DNA of 7,216 nucleotides, from contig JAUWKH010000087.1 of assembly GCA_030614305.1 (NCBI GenBank), forward strand, positions 1 to 7,216, read 5' to 3'. A program made the translations under genes and the position numbers. The notes under the pieces are model-generated. The model was not told the origin of the DNA. It was given only the letters and a program-made list of their open reading frames with translations, and did no database searches. Every line of letters begins with the position of its first letter. Position 1 is the stretch's first letter. Positions 1-6,587 of this stretch are shown here, in pieces. This DNA is from Bacteroidota bacterium (GTDB taxonomy: Bacteria > Bacteroidota > Bacteroidia > Bacteroidales > JADFUO01).

Positions 1-1
1 A

Positions 2-181
2 AATGATAAAGACCAACTATTTTGGTTGGTTTATTCTCTATTTGGTTTTTTAGCTTATGGATTTACATTAGGCTATCTTTACAAAAGGATAATTAAGAAA
101 AATGCGAGCAACAAAAACGCAGCAAAAAATATAGTGCATTTGGCAGATAGTGCTAAGTTTGAAGATGGTAGCAATAAATAA
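2..181 (+). CDS. C-terminal fragment of a small membrane protein (5' end outside window)
   Basis: An open frame enters from the left edge and ends at TAA 179-181, giving 59 visible residues. The first part is hydrophobic and aromatic (about residues 6-27, LFWLVYSLFGFLAYGFTLGYLY minus its edges) and fits one transmembrane helix. A basic stretch (KRIIKKN) follows, then a polar tail of about 30 residues, which by the positive-inside rule would lie in the cytoplasm. No family is recognisable from this fragment. The stop codon falls inside the start of repeat A, a tight gene-to-repeat packing also seen for the next gene. The frame could be a chance ORF because it is short, but the clean helix plus basic flank and the position directly before a repeat favour a real gene end. 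Confidence 0.55.
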   Translation, partial: NDKDQLFWLVYSLFGFLAYGFTLGYLYKRIIKKNASNKNAAKNIVHLADSAKFEDGSNK

Positions 182-247
182 ACACGGTAGTAAATTGAAA
201 GTTTTGTGCGTTGAAATGCCAAACGCACCATATTTAAACCGTTGGGC
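178..247 (+). repeat. attC-like inverted-repeat element A at a gene boundary
   Basis: The element lies between the stop of the first gene and the start of the next. Its centre is a perfect 7-bp stem, GTGCGTT (206-212) with AACGCAC (222-228), around a 9-nt loop. Weaker outer pairing joins ACGGT near 184-188 with ACCGT at 238-242. The right edge is GTTGGGC (241-247), which fits the integron R' core consensus GTTRRRY. The 3' half (192-242) aligns with the 3' halves of repeats B (1074-1123) and C (6984-7035). All three are 50-52 nt, start with a variant of AAATTGAAAGTTTTGTGC and end in ACCGT. The 5' edge is uncertain; ATAAACAC at 178-185 resembles the ATAACAC start of repeat C. The repeat structure is seen directly; a role as a recombination site is inferred. 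Confidence 0.6.
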
Positions 248-268
248 ATAAGCTTGAAAAAAGCCACG

Positions 269-925
269 ATGAAGCAAATTATTATTATAGTTTTAGTGTT
301 ATGCTCGTTAGTAGCAAAATCTCAAAATGACACACTTTATTTAAAGAAAGATTACATCTTGTTTCAAGGAGTTAAGTATAACTGTATGGATGAGAATTTG
401 AATAAAATTGGTAACTGGATTGAATATGTGGAAAACCAAAACTTAATCATCCTTGAAAGTGCAAGTGGCTATGATGCTGAATCCGATGTTGATTGTCATT
501 GGTATACAAATGTGACGATAAAATACAGACCATTAGAAATAGGAGAAATAGATGGAATGCGACTAATAGGAAGCGAGAAGCTAGACACTTCTTTTTTGGA
601 CAAACGGTATCATATAGAAGCCGAAGAAATTCAAAGTAAAATTCCGCCAGATACTTATTATATAAAAACAAGAGGCAAATATGATGTTAATAAAAAATCT
701 GGGAGATGGACATATTTCTATCAAACTGGAAAAATTCTGAAAGAAATAATATATAAGAATGATTTGCCTGATAAAAGTTTTAAGATTTTCAGAGAAGACG
801 GAACACTAATGATAAACGTAGAAAAGATTGATAATATGCAATGGAAAGTTGCAAAATATTCAGAAATTGAGAAATTGAAAGAGACAAAAACCGGAGAAAT
901 TGATGAGTTCAAAATGTTATATTAA
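269..925 (+). CDS. Secreted protein with MORN/YwqK-like repeat, function unknown
   Basis: The 218-residue protein starts MKQIIIIVLVLCSLVAKSQ, a classic Sec signal peptide with likely cleavage near residues 18-19, so it is probably periplasmic or surface-exposed. There is no lipobox. Residues about 135-185 carry the pattern GKY-D-x(4)-GRWTYFYQTGK...KEIIY...FREDGTL, which resembles the MORN-variant repeats of bacterial YwqK-type proteins. An earlier GNWIEY at 48-53 may be a diverged repeat. The middle part (60-130) is not recognisable. I chose ATG 269 over an upstream TTG at 242, because the TTG would put nine polar residues before the signal peptide and lies in the GTTGGGC edge of repeat A. 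The gene sits alone between repeats A and B, 22 bp after one and 13 bp before the other. No promoter of the TAnnTTTG type is visible upstream. YwqK relatives are often labelled as toxin-antitoxin proteins, but nothing here supports that role. Confidence 0.8.
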   Translation: MKQIIIIVLVLCSLVAKSQNDTLYLKKDYILFQGVKYNCMDENLNKIGNWIEYVENQNLIILESASGYDAESDVDCHWYTNVTIKYRPLEIGEIDGMRLIGSEKLDTSFLDKRYHIEAEEIQSKIPPDTYYIKTRGKYDVNKKSGRWTYFYQTGKILKEIIYKNDLPDKSFKIFREDGTLMINVEKIDNMQWKVAKYSEIEKLKETKTGEIDEFKMLY

Positions 926-938
926 AAAAAAAGCCAAT

Positions 939-1263
939 GCATAAAAAGTGTCATATGTAATGCGGGTTTCAGTAGTTTTTTGGGCTGAGGCACTTTGTTG
1001 CAACACCGCCAATTCGTCTTTGACGACTTGACGGAAAATTTGAAATTATGAATAAACGAATTGGCTCCGTACGTAATTGAAAGTTTTGTACTTTTAATCC
1101 CGCACTACACATACACAAACCGTCAGACTGTCTAAAAACTATTAAAAAGCAAATATATTGATAAAACAGTAAAACGTATAATATTAAAAAACAGCTATTT
1201 AGAAATTTATAGATTAAGAATAAATAATAACATTCAGGGTTTTTAGACAGACTGCCGTTATGC
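939..1263 (+). repeat. attC-like inverted-repeat element B, split by a MITE
   Basis: The uninterrupted element would be about 190 bp (939-1123 joined to 1259-1263). The outer boxes are GCATAA (939-944) and TTATGC (1258-1263), which are exact complements. The next box, TGCGGG (961-966), pairs with CCCGCA (1099-1104). An inner stem pairs GCCAATTCGT (1008-1017) perfectly with ACGAATTGGC (1056-1065). GTAATTGAAAGTTTTGT at 1073-1089 differs from repeat A (190-207) by one base. Nested arms with simple outer boxes and an inner variable hairpin are the general plan of integron attC sites, although GTTATGC departs from the GTTRRRY consensus at one position. The element starts 13 bp after the preceding stop codon. 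The MITE at 1124-1254 separates the right-hand core from the rest, with CCGT duplicated at 1120-1123 and 1255-1258. Confidence 0.65.
1124..1254. mobile_element. 131-bp MITE with IS1182-like terminal inverted repeats
   Basis: The left end CAGACTGTCTAAAAAC (1124-1139) and the right end GTTTTTAGACAGACTG (1239-1254) are inverted copies with one mismatch, at the fourth position. The element is flanked by a 4-bp direct repeat, CCGT, at 1120-1123 and 1255-1258, as expected for a target-site duplication. Removing the element and one CCGT restores a continuous AAACCGTTATGC, matching the AAACCGTTGGGC edge of repeat A. The interior is about 100 bp, very A+T-rich, and encodes no transposase. Its left terminus is identical over 16 bp to the left end of the IS1182-family element at 7036-7051, so it was probably mobilised by that transposase or a close relative. 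It may be an internally deleted or unrelated-interior derivative; the interiors are not obviously alike. Confidence 0.85.
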
Positions 1264-1535
1264 ACAAGCGGAAGAAAAAACAGCGACACAGAAAATTGAC
1301 AATGAAATGGAATATTAAACTTGACACGGAAAACGAAACTGACAGACAGGCTAACACTCATTGTCGACCTAAATGTGTTTTTAATTTTTTTCCCGACCCA
1401 CAAAAATTTGAAATTCAGCCAGCCCACAAATGGCACATTTGCTTTTGCCCCGACACACAAAGCCAACGCTTCAGCAAAATCAAAATAGCCATTTAGCCCT
1501 TGCTCCCATTGACTTTAACATTTTTTATTAAAAAT
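1264..1535. other. A- and C-rich intergenic stretch without a credible gene
   Basis: This is the leader between repeat B and the efflux operon. Its plus strand is rich in A and C (for example ACAGCGACACAG, GACAGACAGG) and unlike the neighbouring coding DNA. One frame is open for 78 codons from the ATG contained in the GTTATGC core (1260-1496), but the translation is a basic, low-complexity string with no recognisable fold, so I do not call it a gene. The first bases after the core (GTTATGCACAAGC) resemble those after repeat A (GTTGGGCATAAGC). A stretch of similar composition lies beyond the operon at 6660-6905. It may be degraded cassette DNA; I see no RNA gene in it. Confidence 0.5.
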
Positions 1536-1561
1536 ATTAGACGGAATCAAAATAAATGATT

Positions 1562-1569
1562 TATCTTTG
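1562..1569 (+). promoter_or_regulatory. Bacteroidota -7 promoter box TATCTTTG of the efflux operon
   Basis: TATCTTTG matches the Bacteroidota -7 consensus TAnnTTTG exactly. The upstream -33 box is weak: the best candidate is TTAG at 1537-1540, 21 bp away, where TTTG would be expected. Transcription would start near 1574-1578, inside the palindrome at 1571-1586 and before ATG 1604. The in-frame ATG at 1556 would then lie upstream of the transcript, which settles the choice of start for the repressor gene. Confidence 0.7.
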
Positions 1570-1570
1570 T

Positions 1571-1586
1571 GAGCGAATATTCACTC
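1571..1586. promoter_or_regulatory. Putative TetR operator palindrome
   Basis: GAGCGAATATTCACTC is a 16-bp palindrome with seven of eight pairs matched; only the fourth pair (C with A) fails. It begins one base after the TATCTTTG promoter box and ends 17 bp before the start codon of a TetR-family gene, so it covers the expected transcription start. TetR-family dimers typically bind short palindromes of this kind next to their own promoters. Binding by the encoded repressor would block transcription of the entire operon, giving autoregulation relieved by a ligand. The core GAATATTC was not noticed anywhere else in the window. Confidence 0.75.
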
Positions 1587-1603
1587 TCATAAAAATATTT
1601 AAT

Positions 1604-2185
1604 ATGAATAACGACTTATCTGAACGACAAAAGGAAATAATAAAAGCCTCGCTTGAGCTTATTGCAGAAAAAGGTATTCAAGGTTTGACAATTAAAAATC
1701 TTTCAAAAAAAATTGGAATTGTTGAATCTGCAATATATCGGCATTACGAAAATAAAACTCATATATTGATTGCAATACTCGATTCTGTTAATGAGCATAA
1801 GATATCGGAAAATGAACAACAGAATGTTGATACGCTTACACGACTTGAACAAAAGTTCAAAAATCATTTTCAAAAATTTGCATCAATTCCTGCTTTGGTT
1901 TCTGTAGTTTTTTCGGAAGATTTATTTCAAAACGAAAATTCGTTGATTGAAAAAACAAAAGCTATGATGCAAAAAAGCATAGCGGACGTGACAGGTTTAA
2001 TCAATTATGGACAAAACCAAAGTGAATTTCGCAATGATATTGAAGCAGAACATTTGGCTATAATTATTTTAGGAACAATGAGAATGTTTGTAAAGAAATG
2101 GAAAATGTCGGATTATTCATTTGATTTAATTCAAAAAGGTGATGAATTAATCAATTCAATAAAATTAATATTAAAACCTTTATGA
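1604..2185 (+). CDS. TetR/AcrR-family transcriptional repressor of the efflux operon
   Basis: The 193-residue protein has the usual TetR length and plan. The N-terminal DNA-binding domain covers about residues 8-55: helix 1 (RQKEIIKASLELIAEKG), then the helix-turn-helix (LTIKNLSKKIGIVESAIYRHYENK), with the family hallmark IYRHYENK at 44-51. The C-terminal 130 residues are helical and variable, as expected for the ligand-binding and dimer domain. I start it at ATG 1604 (MNNDLSERQ) rather than ATG 1556, because the promoter box and palindrome lie inside the extra 48 bp. It is the first gene of the operon, and its TGA overlaps the next ATG as ATGA, so it is cotranscribed with the pump. It probably senses a pump substrate and represses its own operon; the inducer cannot be predicted. 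Confidence 0.9.
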   Translation: MNNDLSERQKEIIKASLELIAEKGIQGLTIKNLSKKIGIVESAIYRHYENKTHILIAILDSVNEHKISENEQQNVDTLTRLEQKFKNHFQKFASIPALVSVVFSEDLFQNENSLIEKTKAMMQKSIADVTGLINYGQNQSEFRNDIEAEHLAIIILGTMRMFVKKWKMSDYSFDLIQKGDELINSIKLILKPL

Positions 2186-3504
2186 TTATGAAAACGTACT
2201 TATTGACAATATTTTCTGTTCTCCTTTTCTATCAAGTTTTAAATGCACAGACCGAACTTAGTTTTAATAACCTCGATTCGCTTTTAAAATATGCTGAAAA
2301 TAACAGTATGTCTATCAAAACAGGAGAACAGCAAAGTCTTTTGGCAAAATGGCAAAAGATTTCAGCGCAAGCCGGGCTGGTAAATTTCAGAATGCAAACC
2401 AATTTGAATTTAACCAATAACTTGGAATTACCTGTTACTTTTCTTCCGGCAGAAGCGTTTGGTGGAACACCAGGAACATTTAAAGAAGTTACAACAGGTC
2501 TGCAATATATTGGAAATTTCAATTTAGCACCGCAAATCGACATTATCAACCCTGCAAGTTGGGCAAAACTAAAAAGTGCCAATGTGAATGCAGAACTTAC
2601 AAACGTGAATAATCTTATTGCCAAAAAATCACTCTTTGAATCAGTTTCGGCAACATATCACAATATCATTTCATTGCAAGAACAAATTGAAATTACTCAA
2701 AAAAGTTTAGTGGCTGCCGATACTTTACTAAAGAATATGCAAAATAAATATTCCGAAGGTATTGTCCGTCAGCAAGATTTGAATGATGCTCAAATCAATA
2801 AACTAACTCTATCCGATAAACTGGAACAATTAAAATTATCCTTAAAGCAACAATATTACAGTATCAAAATTTTATGCGATATTCCTGAATCAACTGAACT
2901 AAATATTAACGAACAGCCCAACTACAATAAACAATTTGTTCTTGGTTTAAATGTAGATAATCAGCTACAATACAAATTTTCGCTTCTGAAAGTTGAACTG
3001 GCAAAAGCCGATTTAAAAACAAATCGTTTTATGCAATATCCTACTGTTTCGTTTGTGTTTTATGATTCATGGCAACAAAACAGCAACAATATGTTCTTTG
3101 ATAATGATATAAAATGGTTAAATTCTCAATATATAGGTTTAAAATTAAGTGTACCGTTCCCCGATATAAATAGATATACGCTTACAAAAAGTTCACAAAT
3201 CAATAAAACTATTTCGCTGCAAAATGCTGAACACACTAAACTTCAAAATGAGTTAACAAATAAACAATTGATTTTGGATTATGAAAAAGCATATTCACAG
3301 TTCAATACCGCAAAGCAAATTTTTCAACTAAAAGAACAAAACTATGGTTTGGCAATGAATCAGTTTAACATGTCAATACTTTCATCTGACAAGTTGCTCA
3401 TTGCTTTTAATGATATGCTTACAAGCCGTTTGAATTACAGCAGTGCACTTGCAAATTTACTCTACACAATGTCAAAAATTGAACTAAATAATACAATAAA
3501 ATGA
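2182..3504 (+). CDS. TolC-family outer-membrane efflux channel
   Basis: The protein has 440 residues, typical for the outer membrane efflux protein (OEP) family. The N-terminal signal peptide (MKTYLLTIFSVLLFYQVLNAQ, likely cut after residue 22-23) sends it to the outer membrane. Two similar halves follow, each with long alpha-helical, Q/L/K-rich stretches (about 135-225 and 345-435) that would form the periplasmic tunnel, separated by segments for the beta-barrel. A conserved-looking NKYSEGIVRQQDLNDAQ segment lies at the end of the first helix pair, matching the (Y/F)xxGxxxxxDLLxAQ region of TolC homologues. The start could be ATG 2182, overlapping the repressor stop, or ATG 2188, which gives a more standard MKTYLL signal peptide; the mature protein is the same. 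Its 3' end overlaps the adaptor gene by four bases (ATGA). It is the outer-membrane exit duct of the pump. Confidence 0.93.
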   Translation: MIMKTYLLTIFSVLLFYQVLNAQTELSFNNLDSLLKYAENNSMSIKTGEQQSLLAKWQKISAQAGLVNFRMQTNLNLTNNLELPVTFLPAEAFGGTPGTFKEVTTGLQYIGNFNLAPQIDIINPASWAKLKSANVNAELTNVNNLIAKKSLFESVSATYHNIISLQEQIEITQKSLVAADTLLKNMQNKYSEGIVRQQDLNDAQINKLTLSDKLEQLKLSLKQQYYSIKILCDIPESTELNINEQPNYNKQFVLGLNVDNQLQYKFSLLKVELAKADLKTNRFMQYPTVSFVFYDSWQQNSNNMFFDNDIKWLNSQYIGLKLSVPFPDINRYTLTKSSQINKTISLQNAEHTKLQNELTNKQLILDYEKAYSQFNTAKQIFQLKEQNYGLAMNQFNMSILSSDKLLIAFNDMLTSRLNYSSALANLLYTMSKIELNNTIK

Positions 3505-4598
3505 AAACAAACAGATATTTAATCATGGCTTTTGCCGGACTTGTTTTACTGAATTCGTGCGGTAAAAAATACTCAGAAACTAAACCTGAATATCGGAATA
3601 TTACTGAAACTGTTTTTGCATCAGGCGCCTTAGTTCCGGAAAATCAATATAACTTAACCGCACAAAGCGATGGTTATCTTATTTCTTTAAACTTTGAAGA
3701 AGGCGACATTGTTAAAACAGGCGATTTACTTGCTGTTATTGATAACAAAACATACGATATTAATCTGCAAGGTGCCAACCAGCTTTTAGATATAGCAAAT
3801 AGCAATCTATCGCCAAATGCTCCAGCTTTAAAACAAATAGAAGCAAACTTGTTGATTGCTGAGCAAAAAATGAAACAAGACGAAATTCAGGTTGAACGCT
3901 ACAAAAAATTATACGATGCCAACAGCGTTTCAAAATTGGAATATGAAAATGTATCGCTCGCCTTTGAAACATCAAAAGCAAATTATATTTCATTGCAAGA
4001 GAACTACAAATTGCAAAAACAGCAAGCCGAACAACAACTCATAAACCAAAAAACTCAAAGTGCCATTAATCAAGTGTTGCAAGGCAATAATGAACTTAGG
4101 GCGGTAATAGGTGGTAAAGTTTACAACAAATTCAAAGAATTAGGCGATTACGTTCGCAGGGGTGAAATTATTGCTGTTATTGGAAGTCCTTCAAATCTTT
4201 ACGCTAAACTAAGTATTGATGAATCGAGTATTTCAAAGGTGCAAGTAAATCAGCAGGTTATAATTCAACTGAATACTGATAAGGCTAAAAATTATAAGGG
4301 AATGATTTCCGAAGTTTACCCATCATTCGATACTAAAACACAATCATTTAGTTGTAAAGCGATTTTTACAGACAGTTTGTATTTTCTGATATCGGGGACA
4401 CAAGTTCAGGCAAATATCATAATGGAAAATAAAGATAGCGTACTGGTAATTCCGCATAGATATTTAGATTTTGAAAATACTGTATTGGTTAAAGGTGAAG
4501 GTAAAATTAAAGTTGAGACAGGATTCATTTCCAATGAGTGGGTAGAAATACTAAGTGGGATTAATGAAAATTCGGAAATACAGGTAGCAAATAAGTAA
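3501..4598 (+). CDS. Periplasmic adaptor (HlyD/MacA-like membrane fusion lipoprotein)
   Basis: The 365-residue protein begins MKTNRYLIMAFAGLVLLNSC, a lipoprotein signal with lipobox LNSC and lipidation expected at Cys20. Domain order fits the RND/HlyD adaptor family. The first half of the lipoyl domain is at about 50-88 (YLISLNFEEGDIVKTGDLLAVID). A helical hairpin rich in Q, K and E is at about 105-190, and the second lipoyl half is at about 198-230 (GGKVYNKFKELGDYVRRGEIIAVIG). A beta-barrel at 232-310 and a membrane-proximal domain to the C-terminus (VLVIPHRYLDFEN...VETGFIS...VEILSGI) complete it. It bridges the ABC permease and the TolC channel across the periplasm. Most MacA-type adaptors use a transmembrane anchor, but lipid-anchored ones are common in tripartite pumps. 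It overlaps the channel gene by ATGA and precedes the permease by 12 bp. Confidence 0.92.
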   Translation: MKTNRYLIMAFAGLVLLNSCGKKYSETKPEYRNITETVFASGALVPENQYNLTAQSDGYLISLNFEEGDIVKTGDLLAVIDNKTYDINLQGANQLLDIANSNLSPNAPALKQIEANLLIAEQKMKQDEIQVERYKKLYDANSVSKLEYENVSLAFETSKANYISLQENYKLQKQQAEQQLINQKTQSAINQVLQGNNELRAVIGGKVYNKFKELGDYVRRGEIIAVIGSPSNLYAKLSIDESSISKVQVNQQVIIQLNTDKAKNYKGMISEVYPSFDTKTQSFSCKAIFTDSLYFLISGTQVQANIIMENKDSVLVIPHRYLDFENTVLVKGEGKIKVETGFISNEWVEILSGINENSEIQVANK

Positions 4599-4610
4599 AT
4601 TCAAATCATT

Positions 4611-5867
4611 ATGAAATTATTTGAGAAAAAAATACATATCGGTGTTGACTACGAAATTGCCTTTACACACATATCTGCAAGGAAAACGCAAACTTTTGTT
4701 GTATCACTTGCGGTAGCCATAGGCATTGCAGCATTCATTTTCCTAAATTCATTAGTCATTGGTTTTAACAGAAGTTCCGATGAATCGTTTTTTAAAGTCA
4801 TGCCACACATTCGTATTTTCATGGACGATAAAATAAGCATGCCACTCCTGCAAGACGATACAGATCAATATACTTCTGTGATTGTAAACCCAAAAATAAC
4901 GAATAACAGTAAAAAGTTAATAAATCCCGAAAAAATTGCAGAACAACTAAAATCGAAAGAATATGTTTTAACAGCAGCACCTTGGTTGAATATCAACCTG
5001 TTTTACAACAACGGAATTTCACAATTAAATGGCAGTAGTTCAGGGGTAAATATCCTTGAAGCAAACACATTATTCGATATAAAATCCACCATGGTAGAAG
5101 GCGATATGAACCAATTGTTGAGCACACCCAATGGGATTATATTAGGAGTCGGTATTGCCGAAAATCTGAATATTAGGTTAAATGACAATATAAGCATTGT
5201 TTCATCTTTGGGGATAATTAAAGTAATGAAAGTAGTTGGCTTTTTCAAAACAAGCAATTCTGTTGTTGATAAAACCAAGTCATATATCAATTTATCAATT
5301 GCCCAGCAACTAATGGCACAAGGACCTGATTATCTAACTGACATTTACATTAAAATTAAAAACCCAAACGATGCCCCAAAATACATTTCCGATTTAGAAA
5401 CTTTATCAGGTTATAATGCCGAGAGTTGGCAAACAGCTAATGAATCGGCACAAGCAACAAAAAAAACCAGAGCTGTAATGATGGGCTCAATTTCGTTTAT
5501 AATCCTGATTGTGGCTGCATTCACCATTTACAATATTATCAATATGACTGTTAAACAAAAACTGCATGACATTGCCATACTTAAAGCGCAAGGTTTTGCA
5601 AGCAAAAGTGTTGTAAAAATATTTATCAGCGAAGCCTTAATCATTGGCATTTTGGGAACAATTGGTGGGATGATGTTAGGTGCATTTTTGATAAAAATTC
5701 TTAGTAAAGTATATATTGGTGGTGATATAGGATATTTTCCGATTCAGGTTGAACCTAAAATTATGCTCATGGGTTTATTTGTCGGCTTACTCGTAACTTT
5801 AATTGCTGGTTATATTCCTGCACGTGGAGCAGCCAAAGTTGACCCGATTTCAATTTTTAGAAACTAA
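4611..5867 (+). CDS. FtsX/MacB-type ABC exporter permease (four-helix, type VII fold)
   Basis: The 418-residue protein shows one transmembrane helix at about 28-50, a large extracytoplasmic domain at about 55-285 (MacB-like periplasmic core), and three helices at about 291-313, 342-364 and 382-402. This is the topology of the MacB/LolCE/FtsX permease family. The motif DIAILKAQG (320-328) matches the conserved E-I-A-x-L-K-A-x-G stretch after the second helix that contacts the ATPase. The C-terminal PARGAAKVDPISIFRN is the typical PARxAAxxDPxxxLR ending. Unlike MacB it has no fused ATPase; the ATPase is the next gene, 5 bp downstream, an arrangement like DevC/DevA. Proteins of this class transmit motion across the membrane to drive substrate from the periplasm out through TolC, rather than moving it through the membrane. 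It probably works as a homodimer, since only one permease gene is present. Confidence 0.92.
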   Translation: MKLFEKKIHIGVDYEIAFTHISARKTQTFVVSLAVAIGIAAFIFLNSLVIGFNRSSDESFFKVMPHIRIFMDDKISMPLLQDDTDQYTSVIVNPKITNNSKKLINPEKIAEQLKSKEYVLTAAPWLNINLFYNNGISQLNGSSSGVNILEANTLFDIKSTMVEGDMNQLLSTPNGIILGVGIAENLNIRLNDNISIVSSLGIIKVMKVVGFFKTSNSVVDKTKSYINLSIAQQLMAQGPDYLTDIYIKIKNPNDAPKYISDLETLSGYNAESWQTANESAQATKKTRAVMMGSISFIILIVAAFTIYNIINMTVKQKLHDIAILKAQGFASKSVVKIFISEALIIGILGTIGGMMLGAFLIKILSKVYIGGDIGYFPIQVEPKIMLMGLFVGLLVTLIAGYIPARGAAKVDPISIFRN

Positions 5868-5872
5868 CGAAA

Positions 5873-6562
5873 ATGAAAACCATACTTAAAACAGAAAATA
5901 TTACAAAATTCTTTTACAGCCCGGTTGAGTTCAAAGCATTAAATAATATCGCTTTTGAAGTGCAACAAGGTGAATTTTTGTCCATTATCGGCAAATCGGG
6001 TTGCGGTAAATCGACATTGTTGTACATGCTTTCGACAATGGACACAGAATATGAAGGAAGAATATACCTTGACGAACAACTTCTTACAGGACTAAAACAA
6101 GATAAATTGGCAAGATTAAGAAACAGCAGTATTGGATTTGTTTTTCAATTTCACTATTTGCTACCGGAATTTAGTTGTTTAAAAAACATTATGATTCCTG
6201 CCCTGAAATTAGGAAAGTATTCACGTGAAGAGATAGAATTTAGAGCATATGAGAAACTCAAATTACTCGAATTAGAAGAACAAGCCTTAAAACCGGCATC
6301 GAAACTATCAGGGGGGCAACAACAACGTATTGCTATAGCACGAGCATTGATTAATGAACCTAAAATAATAATGTGTGATGAGCCAACTGGGAATTTAGAC
6401 AGCAAAAATTCCAAAATTGTGTTGGACATTTTTAAACAAATATCTAAAGACTTTAATCAAACAATTATTACAGTCACTCATGATATCGACTTCGCAAAAG
6501 CTTCAGACAGAGTAATTGAAATGCAAGATGGTGAGATTATTAACCAGAATCTTAAATTTTAA
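5873..6562 (+). CDS. ABC transporter ATPase (LolD/MacB/DevA-type)
   Basis: The 229-residue protein is a complete ABC nucleotide-binding domain of the usual length for the LolD/MacB/DevA class. Walker A is GKSGCGKST (40-48), the Q-loop glutamine is Q92 in VFQFHYLLPEF, the signature is LSGGQ (145-149), Walker B is IIMCDE (165-170) with catalytic E170, the D-loop is NLDS (174-177), and the switch histidine is H203 in TVTHD. The FQxxxLLPxxxxxxN pattern after the Q-loop is characteristic of this export class and marks coupling to FtsX-type permeases. It is cytosolic and powers the permease 5 bp upstream. It is the last gene of the operon. No convincing terminator hairpin follows the stop codon directly. 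Confidence 0.95.
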   Translation: MKTILKTENITKFFYSPVEFKALNNIAFEVQQGEFLSIIGKSGCGKSTLLYMLSTMDTEYEGRIYLDEQLLTGLKQDKLARLRNSSIGFVFQFHYLLPEFSCLKNIMIPALKLGKYSREEIEFRAYEKLKLLELEEQALKPASKLSGGQQQRIAIARALINEPKIIMCDEPTGNLDSKNSKIVLDIFKQISKDFNQTIITVTHDIDFAKASDRVIEMQDGEIINQNLKF

Positions 6563-6579
6563 AATGGTCTATAATATTT

Positions 6580-6587
6580 TACCTTTG
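6580..6587 (+). promoter_or_regulatory. Orphan Bacteroidota promoter box TACCTTTG
   Basis: TACCTTTG, 18 bp after the ATPase stop, matches TAnnTTTG exactly. The -33 position is only T-rich (TTTT at 6557-6560, 19 bp upstream). No credible coding sequence follows for more than 500 bp, so this is either a promoter left from a lost gene, the start of a non-coding transcript, or a chance match. Confidence 0.45.

Noticed and set aside
242..268. TTG 242 as start of the MORN/YwqK-like gene
   Set aside because: It overlaps the GTTGGGC edge of repeat A and places nine extra residues before a complete signal peptide beginning at ATG 269.
969..1466. Long minus-strand frame of 165 codons across repeat B and the MITE
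   Set aside because: It runs through the foldback repeat and straight across the MITE insertion, and its translation is rich in F, L, S and C with no domain. It is a by-product of A-rich plus-strand sequence.
1260..1496. 78-codon plus-strand frame starting in the GTTATGC core, with a CxxxC and a CxC
   Set aside because: The ATG is part of the repeat core, and the product is a basic low-complexity string. The cysteines show no recognisable zinc-binding arrangement, and there is no promoter upstream.
1509..1537. TTGACT followed by an A/T-rich -10-like segment as a sigma-70 promoter
   Set aside because: Housekeeping promoters in Bacteroidota use TTTG / TAnnTTTG boxes, and a matching TATCTTTG lies nearer the gene at 1562.
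4611..6562. A MacB-type fused ABC protein split by a frameshift
   Set aside because: The permease comes first and the ATPase second, the reverse of MacB's domain order. Both have full-length, intact ends and their own start codons.
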